64,000 nt of DNA from Nocardia jiangxiensis NBRC 101359 (GTDB lineage Bacteria; Actinomycetota; Actinomycetes; Mycobacteriales; Mycobacteriaceae): positions 123,233-187,232 of the forward strand of contig NZ_BAGB01000171.1 of assembly GCF_000308615.1 (NCBI RefSeq), read 5' to 3'. Under the pieces are notes generated by a model. The model had not been told where the DNA came from. It searched no databases and was given only the letters and a program-made list of their open reading frames with translations. This document shows, piece by piece, positions 9,296 to 17,835 of this stretch (position 1 is the stretch's first letter; every line of letters begins with the position of its first letter). Position numbers and translations under genes: made by a program.

Positions 9296-9469
9296 TGTTG
9301 TCGGGTTCCCTGGGGTCGGTTGGGGGGTGATGGGTGCACAACAGTGGTTATTCGTCAGCGAAACGAATTTGGATCGGGGATCGTGTCCGTCCGGTTTGCC
9401 TCGCGGCAATGGTCATCCCGCGCGGGATACGCCGGATGCACGAGGCGCTAATGGCTGAATTCGGTCAAT

Positions 9470-10234
9470 TCACTTGGGCGAGCGGTTGATTCGCGCCTGC
9501 ATCGCGGCGAGACGCTCCGCGAACTCCGGGGAGTCGATCGAGTCCAGCTGCGGGGCGATCTCGGCGTCGACGGCGTCGGCGTGGGCGGCCAGTTCACGGG
9601 TGGTGCGGAGCGTGCGTTTGGTGGCGATCAGCAGGTCGCGTGGGGCGTCGGCGGCCGGTCGGGCGAAGTCGACGGCTTCGGCGACGAGGGCGTCGTGATC
9701 ACCCAGGACGACGCGGTGTACCAGTCCGGCGGCCAGCGCGGTTTCGGCGTCGAGGATTTCGCCGAACAGTGTCATGGCGGCGGCGCGCTGGGGGCCCAGG
9801 ATCCGCTGCGCCATCCAGGTCATGCCGCCGCCGGGGTGCAGTCCGAGCTGGAGGAAGCGGGCATCGAAACGGGCGCGGGGCCCGGCGAGGCGGATATCGG
9901 CGGCCAGCGCCAGATTGAATCCCGCGCCCACCGCGGCGCCCCCGACTGCCGCGATGGTCGGCAATGCGCAGTTCGCGACCGCAAGGAAACCCGTGTAGAC
10001 CGCCCGAAGCCCCTCCTCCCGCGCCGCGCCCAGCAGCGTGAGGTCGGCCCCGGCGCAGAACGCGGGCGGTGTTCCGGTGACGACCAGCGCATGAACGTCC
10101 CGATCGTTCTCCGCATCCGCCACCGCGGCAGCGAGTTCCGCCGACAGATCCCTGGTCAACGCGTTACGTCGCTCCGGATCGTGCACCGTGACGACAGCAA
10201 CCCTGCCCTGCCGCTCCACCAGGATCTCAGCCAT
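9470..10234 (-). CDS. Enoyl-CoA hydratase/isomerase (crotonase) family protein
   Basis: The 254-residue crotonase-fold protein has the CoA-binding oxyanion-hole segments FCAGADLTLL and GAAVGAGFNLALAADIR. In classical hydratases two glutamates do the chemistry, the first in a PEI-type motif before LG-x-x-PGxGG; here that stretch reads RFLQLGLHPGGG, and the second position also appears non-acidic by my alignment. It may therefore be an isomerase, hydrolase or non-catalytic paralogue, not a hydratase. The ATG at 10234 begins the standard MAEILVERQG N-terminus; an upstream GTG would add 16 unrelated residues. It lies downstream of rbsD by 70 bases, so co-transcription with the sugar operon is possible. 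Confidence 0.83.
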   Translation of the reverse strand: MAEILVERQGRVAVVTVHDPERRNALTRDLSAELAAAVADAENDRDVHALVVTGTPPAFCAGADLTLLGAAREEGLRAVYTGFLAVANCALPTIAAVGGAAVGAGFNLALAADIRLAGPRARFDARFLQLGLHPGGGMTWMAQRILGPQRAAAMTLFGEILDAETALAAGLVHRVVLGDHDALVAEAVDFARPAADAPRDLLIATKRTLRTTRELAAHADAVDAEIAPQLDSIDSPEFAERLAAMQARINRSPK

Positions 10235-10304
10235 TCGGCGATCGTATGTGACGTGATCGTCGTCGGGGGATGCGGCCCGCACGCACGTGATGTTCGTCTT
10301 GCGA

Positions 10305-10694
10305 TCAGGCCCAGGGGACTCCGGCGCGCAGCAGGACGTTGGCGTACGGCCTGGCTTCGCCGGTGCGGACCACGAAGCGGCAGTCCGCTATGCGGGACTT
10401 GAAGGTTTCGTGGTCGATGAGTTCGGCGTGCACATGATCTGCGAGCAGGGTTGCGGCCTCGGAATTCTCGGTGGTGACCTGACGGCTTCCCCATGCGGCC
10501 TCGATCGTCACCTCGTGCAGGATCAGATCCAGGATCGGTTCGAAGCGCGGGAATCCGTAACTGATGCCCAGGTCGATGACGGGGATTCCGGCGGGCACCG
10601 GCAGTCCGGAGTCGCTGATCGCGAACAGATCGGTGTGGCGCAGGCCGGTCAGGGCCGAGGCCAGTTCGGCGTGGATGATTCCACTGGTACGCAT
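10305..10694 (-). CDS. rbsD: D-ribose pyranase
   Basis: The 129-residue protein matches RbsD throughout: start MRTSGIIHAELA, the catalytic-histidine motif LRHTDLFAISDSGLPVP, VIDLGISYG, and the C-terminal RTGEARPYANVLLRAGV. RbsD interconverts the beta-pyranose and beta-furanose forms of D-ribose, supplying the furanose used by ribokinase. The ATG at 10694 is set by AGGAGA 7 bases upstream and by the conserved N-terminus. It is the last gene of the ribose-type operon, 58 bases after rbsK, and supports ribose as the operon's substrate. Confidence 0.92.
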   Translation of the reverse strand: MRTSGIIHAELASALTGLRHTDLFAISDSGLPVPAGIPVIDLGISYGFPRFEPILDLILHEVTIEAAWGSRQVTTENSEAATLLADHVHAELIDHETFKSRIADCRFVVRTGEARPYANVLLRAGVPWA

Positions 10695-10752
10695 GGTGGT
10701 CTCCTGGTTCGGGCACGTAGGGCGGGTTCGCGACGCGGGCGTACCGCACGAA

Positions 10753-11700
10753 TCATTCAGCGAGCGTGCGGGGTTGGGGGACATCCGGAAGTAGTGCCGT
10801 GATGCACTCGCGAGTCGGATAGGAGCTGTGGGTGCCCGTTGCCTGGACCGCGAGGGCCCCGGCGGCGGTGGCGAGGGTGACGGCGTCGCCGAGATCGGCG
10901 CCCTCGGCCAGGGCGGTGGCCAGGGCGCCGACGAAAGCGTCGCCCGCACCGGTCGAATCCACCGTATCGACCTGTGGTGCAGGCTGATACGCGCCGATCA
11001 CCTGTCCGTCGGCCGACGATCTCGCCCAGACCGATCCGGCCGCGCCCAGCGTCGCGACCACCGATGGCACACCTCGCAGGCACAGTGCCCGCGCCTGCTC
11101 GAACGCCTGCTGCGGGGTATCCGTTTCGGTCCCGCTCACCGCGGCCAGCTCGGATTCGTTGACGACCAATGGATCGCAGCGGCGCAGCAACTCCACGGGC
11201 AATCGTGTCCCGGGCGCCGCATTGAGAATGAAACGCCCGGCATGCGAGGCGGCCCAATTCACCACCCGCAAAGGAACTTCCAATTGCGCGACGACGACCT
11301 GTGCCGCCTCCAGCAGTCCGGTTTCGGTGCTCAGCTCGTCCAGCTCGGCATCGCTCTCCCAGCCGAAGTTGGCCCCGGGGTCGACGACGATCTGATTCTC
11401 CCCACCGGCGACCGTGATATAGGCGGTGCCGGTCCGGCTACCCGGAATCTCGCGAACCGCCGTGAGATCGATGCCGAACTCCAGCAACGATTTCCACAGT
11501 CCCGGATCGGCGCCCGCACCGATCCGGGCCACGAATTCGACCCGCCCCCCGGCTCGCGCGGCGGCAACGGCCTGATTGGATCCCTTGCCGCCCAGATTCG
11601 TTCGCGACCGCAACGCCAGCACGGTTTCCCCGGGCGCGGGCAATCGCTCGACCTCGCTCACCACATCCACATTCACCGACCCCACCACCACAACGGTCAC
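10753..11700 (-). CDS. rbsK: Ribokinase (PfkB family)
   Basis: This 315-residue PfkB-family kinase has the N-terminal VVVVGSVNVD strand, the sugar-binding NLGGKGSNQAVAAARAG signature, VVNESE in the middle, and the catalytic DSTGAGDAFVGAL motif, where the GAGD aspartate is the base that activates the sugar hydroxyl. It phosphorylates D-ribose to ribose 5-phosphate for the pentose phosphate pathway. The start ATG overlaps the stop of the ATPase gene (ATGA), so translation is probably coupled. The neighbouring ribose pyranase supports ribose over other PfkB substrates. Confidence 0.92.
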   Translation of the reverse strand: MTVVVVGSVNVDVVSEVERLPAPGETVLALRSRTNLGGKGSNQAVAAARAGGRVEFVARIGAGADPGLWKSLLEFGIDLTAVREIPGSRTGTAYITVAGGENQIVVDPGANFGWESDAELDELSTETGLLEAAQVVVAQLEVPLRVVNWAASHAGRFILNAAPGTRLPVELLRRCDPLVVNESELAAVSGTETDTPQQAFEQARALCLRGVPSVVATLGAAGSVWARSSADGQVIGAYQPAPQVDTVDSTGAGDAFVGALATALAEGADLGDAVTLATAAGALAVQATGTHSSYPTRECITALLPDVPQPRTLAE

Positions 11701-12470
11701 GACGCCGCCTCGGTGGTGTGCGGGATCTCCGGATTCCCCGGAATCGCGCCGGTGATCAGCCCGACCAGGCGATCCCCGTCCACCTCCGAGATGCTGTGTG
11801 CGGCAACCGATCTACCGCGACGCAGCACGACGACGTTGTCGCAGATCCGCATCACCTGCGCCAGGTCGTGACTGATGATCAGGACCGTGACGCCGCGTTC
11901 GCGCAGTCCCCGGACCAGCTTCTCCACCGCGGCGGTCTCCCGGACGCCCAGCGCGGCGGTCGGCTCGTCCATGATCACCATGGCCTTGCCCCAGGCCACG
12001 GCGCGGGCGATGGCGATGGATTGGCGTTGTCCGCCGCTCATCCGGCGCACGGTGGTGCGGACCGAGGGCACGTCGACGTCCAGCTCGCGCATGATCTCAC
12101 CGCTGCGCGCGATCATGCCGCGGCGGTTGACGATTCCGAGCGGATATACCAGTTCCCGGTTGAGGAACAGGTTCTGCCACACCGTCAGATCGTCGATGAG
12201 GGCCAGATCCTGGTAGACGGTCTCGATGCCCATCTTGCGCGCGTCCTCGGGGGAGCGCAGGCGGACCGGTTCGCCGCGGAACAGGATCTGACCGCCGTCG
12301 GGGGACTGCACGCCGGTCAGACAGCGCACCAGCGTCGATTTTCCGGCACCGTTGTCGCCGACGAGCGCGGTCACCTCGCCTTCGGGGATTTGCAGTGACA
12401 CCCCGCCCAGTGCGCGCACCGAGTCGAAGGATTTGGTCAGGTCCCTGGCCTCGAGCAGGGGAGTGGTCAT
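11697..12470 (-). CDS. rbsA: Sugar ABC transporter ATP-binding protein (single-domain, ribose-type)
   Basis: At 257 residues this is one ATPase domain: Walker A GDNGAGKST, the Q-loop VYQDLALIDDL, signature MSGGQRQSIAIARA, Walker B VIMDEPTAALG and a switch histidine in LIISHD. E. coli RbsA has two fused domains and about 500 residues; single-domain forms such as FrcA act as homodimers. The ATG at 12470 starts the conserved MTTPLLEARDLTKSF. It overlaps rbsK by 4 bases and sits 59 bases after the permease gene. It powers pentose uptake with the two upstream products. Confidence 0.9.
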   Translation of the reverse strand: MTTPLLEARDLTKSFDSVRALGGVSLQIPEGEVTALVGDNGAGKSTLVRCLTGVQSPDGGQILFRGEPVRLRSPEDARKMGIETVYQDLALIDDLTVWQNLFLNRELVYPLGIVNRRGMIARSGEIMRELDVDVPSVRTTVRRMSGGQRQSIAIARAVAWGKAMVIMDEPTAALGVRETAAVEKLVRGLRERGVTVLIISHDLAQVMRICDNVVVLRRGRSVAAHSISEVDGDRLVGLITGAIPGNPEIPHTTEAAS

Positions 12471-12529
12471 CGATCCGCCTGCTTTCCGGTGCGACGAGCG
12501 TCGGGAAATTGAATCATCATGAGGCGCAC

Positions 12530-13525
12530 CTACTTTCGAAACCGGGAGATCCCGGCGGCCAACAGCAGCACCGCACCGACCGCGACCGGCTGGTAGTACT
12601 GCGAGATGCCCAGGATGGTGAACCCGTTGATCAGCGAGGTGAACAGCACCGCACCGGCGACCGTCCCCAGCACCGATGCCTTGCCGCCGGCCAGCGACGA
12701 TCCGCCGAGCACCACCGCCGCGATCGAACTCAGCAGATAGGTGGTCTGCAGCGAGGGATCCGCACCGCCGTTGCGCGCCACGAGCATCACCCCGGCGACC
12801 CCGCACAGCAGCCCGGCCATCGCGTAGGCGAACAGCCGGATGCGATTCACCGCGATACCGGTGTCGCGCGCGGCCTCCAGACGTCCGCCGGTGGCCAGCA
12901 GATGCGTGCCGATCCGGGTGCGGAAGATGATGCCCGCCACCAGAAGTGCGGCGATCAGCGCCAGCAGCCAGAACCAGCGCACCGGGCCGATGCCGTCCAA
13001 CGCGAGTTTCTGCAGGAAGGGAGAATTCACCGCCGTGGTGTTGCCGTGCGTCAGCAGCAAGGTCAGCCCGCTCAGCACGCTGAGCATGCCCAGGGTGACC
13101 ACGAAATCGGTCATGTGCAGCCGTCCGACCAGCACGCCGTTGATCACGCCGACGACCAGACCGCCCACGATCGCCACGACGATGCCGACCGCGATCGGAT
13201 AGCCGTGGCTGGTCGTGTAGCCCAACAGTGCTGCGGACCAAGGCAGATTCGCGCCCACCGACAGATCGATGCCGCCCACGGTGACCGCGAACTGCTGGCC
13301 CAGCGCCAGCACGGTCAGGATCGTCGCGGAGACCAACAGGTCACCGATATTGGCCAGGGTCAGGAAGTCCGGTGTGGCGATGAAGAAGGCCACCCAGAGC
13401 AGGACCAACGCGATCGGCGCCGCGTATTCGGCGAGCTTGGCCGGGATTTCGGTGCGCCCCTCACGCGTACCGACCTCGGCGGCACCGCCCGGATCGGCGG
13501 GTGCGATATCTGCCGTGGAGCTCAC
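12530..13525 (-). CDS. rbsC: Sugar ABC transporter permease (ribose-type)
   Basis: The 331-residue permease belongs to the BPD_transp_2 family. It has about 8-10 hydrophobic segments and the family hallmarks TVGGIDLSVGAN in the first third, RTRIGTHLLATGGRLEAARDTGI (split by helix ends) in the cytosolic coupling loop, and VVLGGSSLAGGKASVLGT near the C-terminus. It forms the membrane channel of the ribose-type importer, probably as a homodimer. Its ATG overlaps the stop of the binding-protein gene by 4 bases. Weak gap in the operon: 59 bases before the ATPase gene. Confidence 0.92.
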   Translation of the reverse strand: MSSTADIAPADPGGAAEVGTREGRTEIPAKLAEYAAPIALVLLWVAFFIATPDFLTLANIGDLLVSATILTVLALGQQFAVTVGGIDLSVGANLPWSAALLGYTTSHGYPIAVGIVVAIVGGLVVGVINGVLVGRLHMTDFVVTLGMLSVLSGLTLLLTHGNTTAVNSPFLQKLALDGIGPVRWFWLLALIAALLVAGIIFRTRIGTHLLATGGRLEAARDTGIAVNRIRLFAYAMAGLLCGVAGVMLVARNGGADPSLQTTYLLSSIAAVVLGGSSLAGGKASVLGTVAGAVLFTSLINGFTILGISQYYQPVAVGAVLLLAAGISRFRK

Positions 13526-14538
13526 TTGTTCAGGAGTCCTTCCAGCGGGTTGTCGAAGGTGACGATCGGCCGCGGGAACGCCGAGATCTGTTGATCCACA
13601 TTGTCTTTCCCGATGAATGCGATCGGGGAGACCACCCGGTCCGGCAGCTTCTTACCCTGGTGCTGCGCCAGGCAGCCCTGCACCGCGAGTTGTCCTTCGG
13701 CATAAGGGTATTGAGTGACCGTGCCGTAGAGCGTGCCCGCCTTGACCGCGTCCAGGGCGGCCTGGATGCCGTCGACGGAGATCACCTTGATCTGCCCGGT
13801 GCGGCCCGCGTTCTTGATCGCCTGCGCCGCGCCCAGGCCCATGGTGTCGTTGGCGGAGAAGATGCCGGTGATGTCCGGGTGCGCCTTCAGGATCGCCTCG
13901 GTGACCTGCAGACCCTTGTCCTGCTCGTAGTCCGCCGGCGCCTCCTGGACGATGTCCAGCTTGCCCGTGACGGCCTCGGCGAAGCCCTTGTCGCGGTTGA
14001 TGCCGTTCTGCTCACCGGCGATGCCCTGCAGGACCGCGACCTTGCCCGTGCCGCCCAGGGCTTCGAGGAGTTTCTGGCCCGCGGTCTTACCGGCCTCGAT
14101 GTTGTCGGAGCCGATGAAACTCGCGTAGGAGACCCCGGCGGCTTTGGACGCGGCCGGATCGATCTGAGTATCCAGGTCGAGGATCGGGATGTTCTTGCGG
14201 GCGACCGCGGTGAGCGGGGTGATGACGTTGGTGCCGTTCACCGGAACGACGCCGAAGCAGCCGAAGCCCTGCGCGGCCATGGTGGAGATCTGCGCGTTCT
14301 CACCGTCGGCGTCGGTTTCGGACTGCCCGGCCTGCACGGTGACCTTCACGCCGAGCTTCGCCGCCTCGGCCATGGCCCCGTCGCGCAACGCCGCCCAGTA
14401 CGGGTTGGTGAAGTTTCGGGTGACGATGGCGATCTTGAAATCCCCGGAGCTGCTGTGATCGCCACGCCCGCAGGCGGCCGCGGCGAGCGCGCCGACGAGG
14501 ACAAGCGGCGCCATTGCACGCCTGAATCGAGCATTCAT
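13522..14538 (-). CDS. rbsB: Ribose-type ABC transporter substrate-binding lipoprotein
   Basis: The 338-residue Peripla_BP_4 protein begins with a lipoprotein signal: positive n-region, hydrophobic core and LAAAAC lipobox with Cys23 as the lipidated residue. The mature part has the two-lobe pattern of RbsB, including RNFTNPYWAALRDG, GVVPVNGT, and IFSANDTMGLGAAQA. It captures the sugar outside the membrane and hands it to the permease. It is the first gene of the minus-strand operon and faces the LacI regulator across a palindromic operator. Ribose is the inferred ligand from the kinase and pyranase genes. Confidence 0.92.
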   Translation of the reverse strand: MNARFRRAMAPLVLVGALAAAACGRGDHSSSGDFKIAIVTRNFTNPYWAALRDGAMAEAAKLGVKVTVQAGQSETDADGENAQISTMAAQGFGCFGVVPVNGTNVITPLTAVARKNIPILDLDTQIDPAASKAAGVSYASFIGSDNIEAGKTAGQKLLEALGGTGKVAVLQGIAGEQNGINRDKGFAEAVTGKLDIVQEAPADYEQDKGLQVTEAILKAHPDITGIFSANDTMGLGAAQAIKNAGRTGQIKVISVDGIQAALDAVKAGTLYGTVTQYPYAEGQLAVQGCLAQHQGKKLPDRVVSPIAFIGKDNVDQQISAFPRPIVTFDNPLEGLLNK

Positions 14539-14561
14539 GGGTGTTCGACCTATCCCTCTTG

Positions 14562-14591
14562 ATCAACTCGTGTTGATCAACACGAATTGAT
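14562..14591. promoter_or_regulatory. LacI-family operator between rbsB and lacI-type gene
   Basis: Two 15-base arms (14562-14576 and 14577-14591) are inverted copies with one mismatch, centred on TTGATCAA. It lies 24 bases from the rbsB start and 91 from the regulator start. Even-centred palindromes with a central CG or similar pair are usual for LacI-family repressors. Predicted site of repression of both divergent units in the absence of sugar. Confidence 0.75.
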
Positions 14592-14681
14592 GAGTAGTCT
14601 GTGACCTGAGTCACCGACTGTCAAGAGGTTGGGCCCAATAGCGTGGAATCGGACCGTGATCGAGGACGAGGAGAGATCCGC

Positions 14682-15686
14682 ATGACAGTGACACGCGCGG
14701 ATGTAGCGCGGCTGGCCGGTACCTCGCCCGCGCTGGTGAGCTACGTGCTCAACGGCGGGCCGCGTCAGGTCGCCCCGGCGACCCGCGCGCGGATCGAGGC
14801 CGCCATCGCCGAATTGGGCTACCGGCCCAATATGTCCGCGCGCAGCCTGCGGATGAATCGCGGCCACGCGCTGGGCATGGTGATCCCCGACGGTGCGAAT
14901 CCGTTTTTCTCCGAGCTGTCCGCGGTGATCGAGGCGGCGGCCTTCGCCCGCGGCTACCCGCTGTTCGTGGGCAATGCCGCCGGTGATTCCGAGCGCGAGC
15001 AAGCCTACGTGCGCACCTTCATCGATCGGAGAGTGGAAGGGCTGCTGGCGATTTCGTCATCCTGGGAGACCGGCGTCGGCGATGCCTGCGCCGAGGCCGG
15101 GATGGCGCTGGTGGCCGTGGACCGCATCATCGACCCGGCCCGGTTCACCCATGTGATGTGCGATTCGGTGGGCGGTGCGCAGCTCGCGGTGACCCATCTG
15201 ATCGAGCACGGGCACCGCGAGATCGCCTGTCTGAGTGGTCCGCACGTCTCCACGGCCGAGGATCGGGTGCAGGGATATCGAAATGCGCTGTCCGCCGGTG
15301 GATTACCCGAGGGGGCGATCGTGCGCACGGATTTCGGTGGCGCGGCGGGATATCGCGCCCTGTCCGAACTACTGGCCGGACCGCGCAGCCCCACAGCGGT
15401 TTTCGTCACCAGTGACCTACAGGCGATGGGTATGCTCCGCGCCGCCTACGACGCCGGACTGCGCGTTCCCGACGACCTTGCCGTGGTCGCCTTCGACGGC
15501 ATCGAATACGCCCGCTACACCCGTCCCGGCCTGACCACCATGATTCAGCCCACCCGCCGCATGGGCGAACTGGCGGTACAACTGCTGTTGGATCAGATCG
15601 ACAGCGGCACAACGGACCCCGGCGTGGTGTCGCTGGAAGCCGGGCTGCGGACCCGGGGCTCGTGCGGATGCGTCGACGACTTCTGA
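14682..15686 (+). CDS. LacI-family transcriptional regulator of the ribose-type operon
   Basis: The 334-residue protein opens with the LacI helix-turn-helix (TRADVARLAGTSPALVSYVLNG), followed by the hinge helix ATRARIEAAIAELGYRPN and a Peripla_BP_3 sensor domain (GMVIPDGANPFFSEL, AFDGIEYARYTRPGLTT). GAGGAG 10 bases upstream fixes the ATG at 14682. The C-terminal GSCGC tail is unusual but short. It is divergent from the rbs operon with a large palindrome between, so local repression relieved by the imported sugar is the simplest model. Confidence 0.92.
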   Translation: MTVTRADVARLAGTSPALVSYVLNGGPRQVAPATRARIEAAIAELGYRPNMSARSLRMNRGHALGMVIPDGANPFFSELSAVIEAAAFARGYPLFVGNAAGDSEREQAYVRTFIDRRVEGLLAISSSWETGVGDACAEAGMALVAVDRIIDPARFTHVMCDSVGGAQLAVTHLIEHGHREIACLSGPHVSTAEDRVQGYRNALSAGGLPEGAIVRTDFGGAAGYRALSELLAGPRSPTAVFVTSDLQAMGMLRAAYDAGLRVPDDLAVVAFDGIEYARYTRPGLTTMIQPTRRMGELAVQLLLDQIDSGTTDPGVVSLEAGLRTRGSCGCVDDF

Positions 15687-15700
15687 AATTGCTGCGCCGG

Positions 15701-16954
15701 TCAGGACGGGCGTCGGGCGAAATCGGGAGCGTGTTCGGGGCGGACGCCTCGGGCCACCAGGCGGGGTGGGAGGTCGCGAAGGAAGGGGGTGCGGCGTAGC
15801 AGGCGCAGGGGGAGTGGAGGTTCGGTGCTGTCGGAGATGTTGAGGCGGCCTCCGAGGGCGGGAGCTATGGCGCGGGCGTGCAGGAAACGTTGCAGACCCT
15901 GGGTGACGGCGGTGGGGAGGCGTCGGCGGCGTTGTACGCGGGCCAGGTCGGCGGTGGCCAGCGTGTGCGAAAGGAGTTTGGGGGCAAGGATTCTCGCGGC
16001 CGCTACCGCATCCTGGACGGCCAGGTTGATGCCGACGCCGCCGACGGGGGACATGGCGTGCGCGGCGTCGCCGAGGCACAGCAGCCCGTCGGTGTACCAG
16101 TGGTCCAGGTGATCGAGCTGGACGTCCAGCAGTTTCACCTCGTCCCAGCTCGACAGGATCTCGGCGCGGTCGGACAGCCAGGGCACGATATCGGTGAGCG
16201 GGCGCATGATCTCCGAGACGGGTCCGGCGCGCAGGGCGGGATCGCTGCCCTTGGCGATCAACGTCGCGCACTGCCAGTAGTCGCCGCGGTCGAACAGCAG
16301 CGCCACGCGCTGCGGGGTGAGGAATCCGACGGCTCCGGCCGGATCGCTGTCGTGCCGCGGGATTCGGAACCACCAGACGTCGAAAGGTGTTGCCCAGCGG
16401 CGTGATCCGAGACCCGCCGCCGCCCGCAGCGCGGAGGTCCGGCCGTCGCATGCCACGGTGAGATCTGCCCGGATCTCACCGGTCCCTCCGTCACGGGTGC
16501 GATATCGGGCTCCTACCACCCGGCCCTGTTCGCGGATCACGTCGGTCGCCTCGGTGTTCCTGCGCAGCTGGAACGTCGGCTCCGTCTCCGCCTCTGCGGC
16601 AAGGAGATTCAACAGATCCCACTGCGGCACCATGGCGATGTACCGGTGCGGGCCCGGCAGCCGGTCCATGGTGGCGAAGGTGAACATCCGGCCGCGGATC
16701 GGCAGCTGCACCGAGGTCAACCGACGTTGCGGCAGTTTCGCGAATCGGTCACCGAGGCCGAGCTCGTCGAGCAGGTCCAGGGTGGTGGGATGGACGGTGT
16801 CGCCGCGGAAATCGCGCAGGAAATCCGCATGCTTCTCGAGCACCGTGACCTCGACGCCGGCGCGAGCCAGTAGCAGCCCCAGCACGATCCCCGCCGGGCC
16901 GCCACCGGCGATGAGACAGGTGGTTCGATCCATCGGGCCCTCCACGGTGGTCAT
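15701..16954 (-). CDS. FAD-dependent monooxygenase (PHBH fold)
   Basis: The 417-residue flavoprotein has the three signatures of the aromatic hydroxylase group: N-terminal GGGPAGIVLGLLLARAG for the FAD ADP moiety, VACDGRTSALR for the DG motif, and LCLGDAAHAMSPVGGVGINLAVQDA near residue 300 (a GD-x(3)-P-type motif) for the FAD ribitol. It likely inserts one oxygen atom into an organic substrate using NAD(P)H, but the substrate is unknown. ATG 16954 has GGGAGC 9 bases upstream; ATG 16933 has GGAGG only 4 bases away and would remove seven residues. It converges with the LacI gene, 14 bases apart. Confidence 0.88.
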   Translation of the reverse strand: MTTVEGPMDRTTCLIAGGGPAGIVLGLLLARAGVEVTVLEKHADFLRDFRGDTVHPTTLDLLDELGLGDRFAKLPQRRLTSVQLPIRGRMFTFATMDRLPGPHRYIAMVPQWDLLNLLAAEAETEPTFQLRRNTEATDVIREQGRVVGARYRTRDGGTGEIRADLTVACDGRTSALRAAAGLGSRRWATPFDVWWFRIPRHDSDPAGAVGFLTPQRVALLFDRGDYWQCATLIAKGSDPALRAGPVSEIMRPLTDIVPWLSDRAEILSSWDEVKLLDVQLDHLDHWYTDGLLCLGDAAHAMSPVGGVGINLAVQDAVAAARILAPKLLSHTLATADLARVQRRRRLPTAVTQGLQRFLHARAIAPALGGRLNISDSTEPPLPLRLLRRTPFLRDLPPRLVARGVRPEHAPDFARRPS

Positions 16955-17085
16955 GGCCTTGCGCTCCCACTCCACTGTGCCACCTCGCCGCTGCGTGAGG
17001 GGCAACACCGTTGTGCCGTGTTGCGGACACGAGAGGTGCAATCCGGACACAGAGTTCTCTCATGCTCGACGGGCATGATCGAGGG

Positions 17086-17835
17086 GTGGCGCAGGATCCC
17101 GGAGCTTCCGATGTGACGTTGATTCGTGGCAGTGGCCAGCGACTGCTCGTCGTCGACGACGATCCCGGAATGGCGGAGCTGCTGGCCACGACACTGCGAT
17201 TGGCCGGCTACGACACGTCCGTCACCCCGAGCGGCGCGGAGGCGCTGCGGCTGTGCGGGCAGGAGCCTCCGGATCTGCTCGTGCTGGATCTGACGCTGCC
17301 CGATGTCGACGGGTTGAGCATCTGCCGGACGCTGGGCGAGCACGGCGGGACCGTGCCGATTCTGGTGGTCACCGCGCGAGACGCGGTGGAGGACAAGATC
17401 GCCGGACTGGCGTTGGGCGCCGACGACTATCTGGTGAAACCGTTCAGCGTGCCGGAGGTGCTGGCGCGGGTGCACGCGCTGCTGCGTCGTGCGCGGACCG
17501 TTGCCGAACCGCCGGCCGAACCGCCCGCGACCCTGCGCTACGCCGACCTGGCCCTGGACGAACACCGGCGGCAGGCTCGTCGTGGCGAACGGCGAATTCC
17601 GTTGACGCCCACCGAATACAAGCTGCTCGAGTATCTGCTGACCCATCCCGAGCGGGTGCTGTCCAAGGATCAGATCATGGATCACGTGTGGGAGTACAGG
17701 TTTCGCGATCAGGTGGTGGAGAAGCTGGTCTCGCGGTTGCGCGGCAAGATCGACCCCGCAGGGCCGCGCGATGGCTCCGCGCTGATCCACACCGTGCGCG
17801 GATTCGGCTACCGCCTGGGCGGGCGGGTGCGCTGA
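17086..17835 (+). CDS. OmpR/PhoB-family response regulator
   Basis: The product (about 249 residues) has an N-terminal receiver with acidic pair DDD, the phospho-acceptor Asp near residue 68 in VLDLTLPD, a switch Thr in VVTAR and Lys in YLVKPF, then a winged-helix DNA-binding domain (LTPTEYKLLEYLL, ending HTVRGFGYRLG). It directly precedes the kinase gene: the stop TGA abuts the kinase ATG, so they are one two-component system. The start is uncertain: GTG 17086 is used, ATG 17062 would add 8 residues, and neither has a good Shine-Dalgarno sequence. The stimulus is unknown; the layout resembles TrcRS/TcrXY-type pairs of mycobacteria. Confidence 0.9.
   Translation: MAQDPGASDVTLIRGSGQRLLVVDDDPGMAELLATTLRLAGYDTSVTPSGAEALRLCGQEPPDLLVLDLTLPDVDGLSICRTLGEHGGTVPILVVTARDAVEDKIAGLALGADDYLVKPFSVPEVLARVHALLRRARTVAEPPAEPPATLRYADLALDEHRRQARRGERRIPLTPTEYKLLEYLLTHPERVLSKDQIMDHVWEYRFRDQVVEKLVSRLRGKIDPAGPRDGSALIHTVRGFGYRLGGRVR

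Noticed and set aside
11697..13241. A fused 514-residue ATPase from the long open frame upstream of rbsA
   Set aside because: The extra N-terminal part is an out-of-frame translation of the rbsC permease gene; MTTPLLEARDLTKSF is the natural start.
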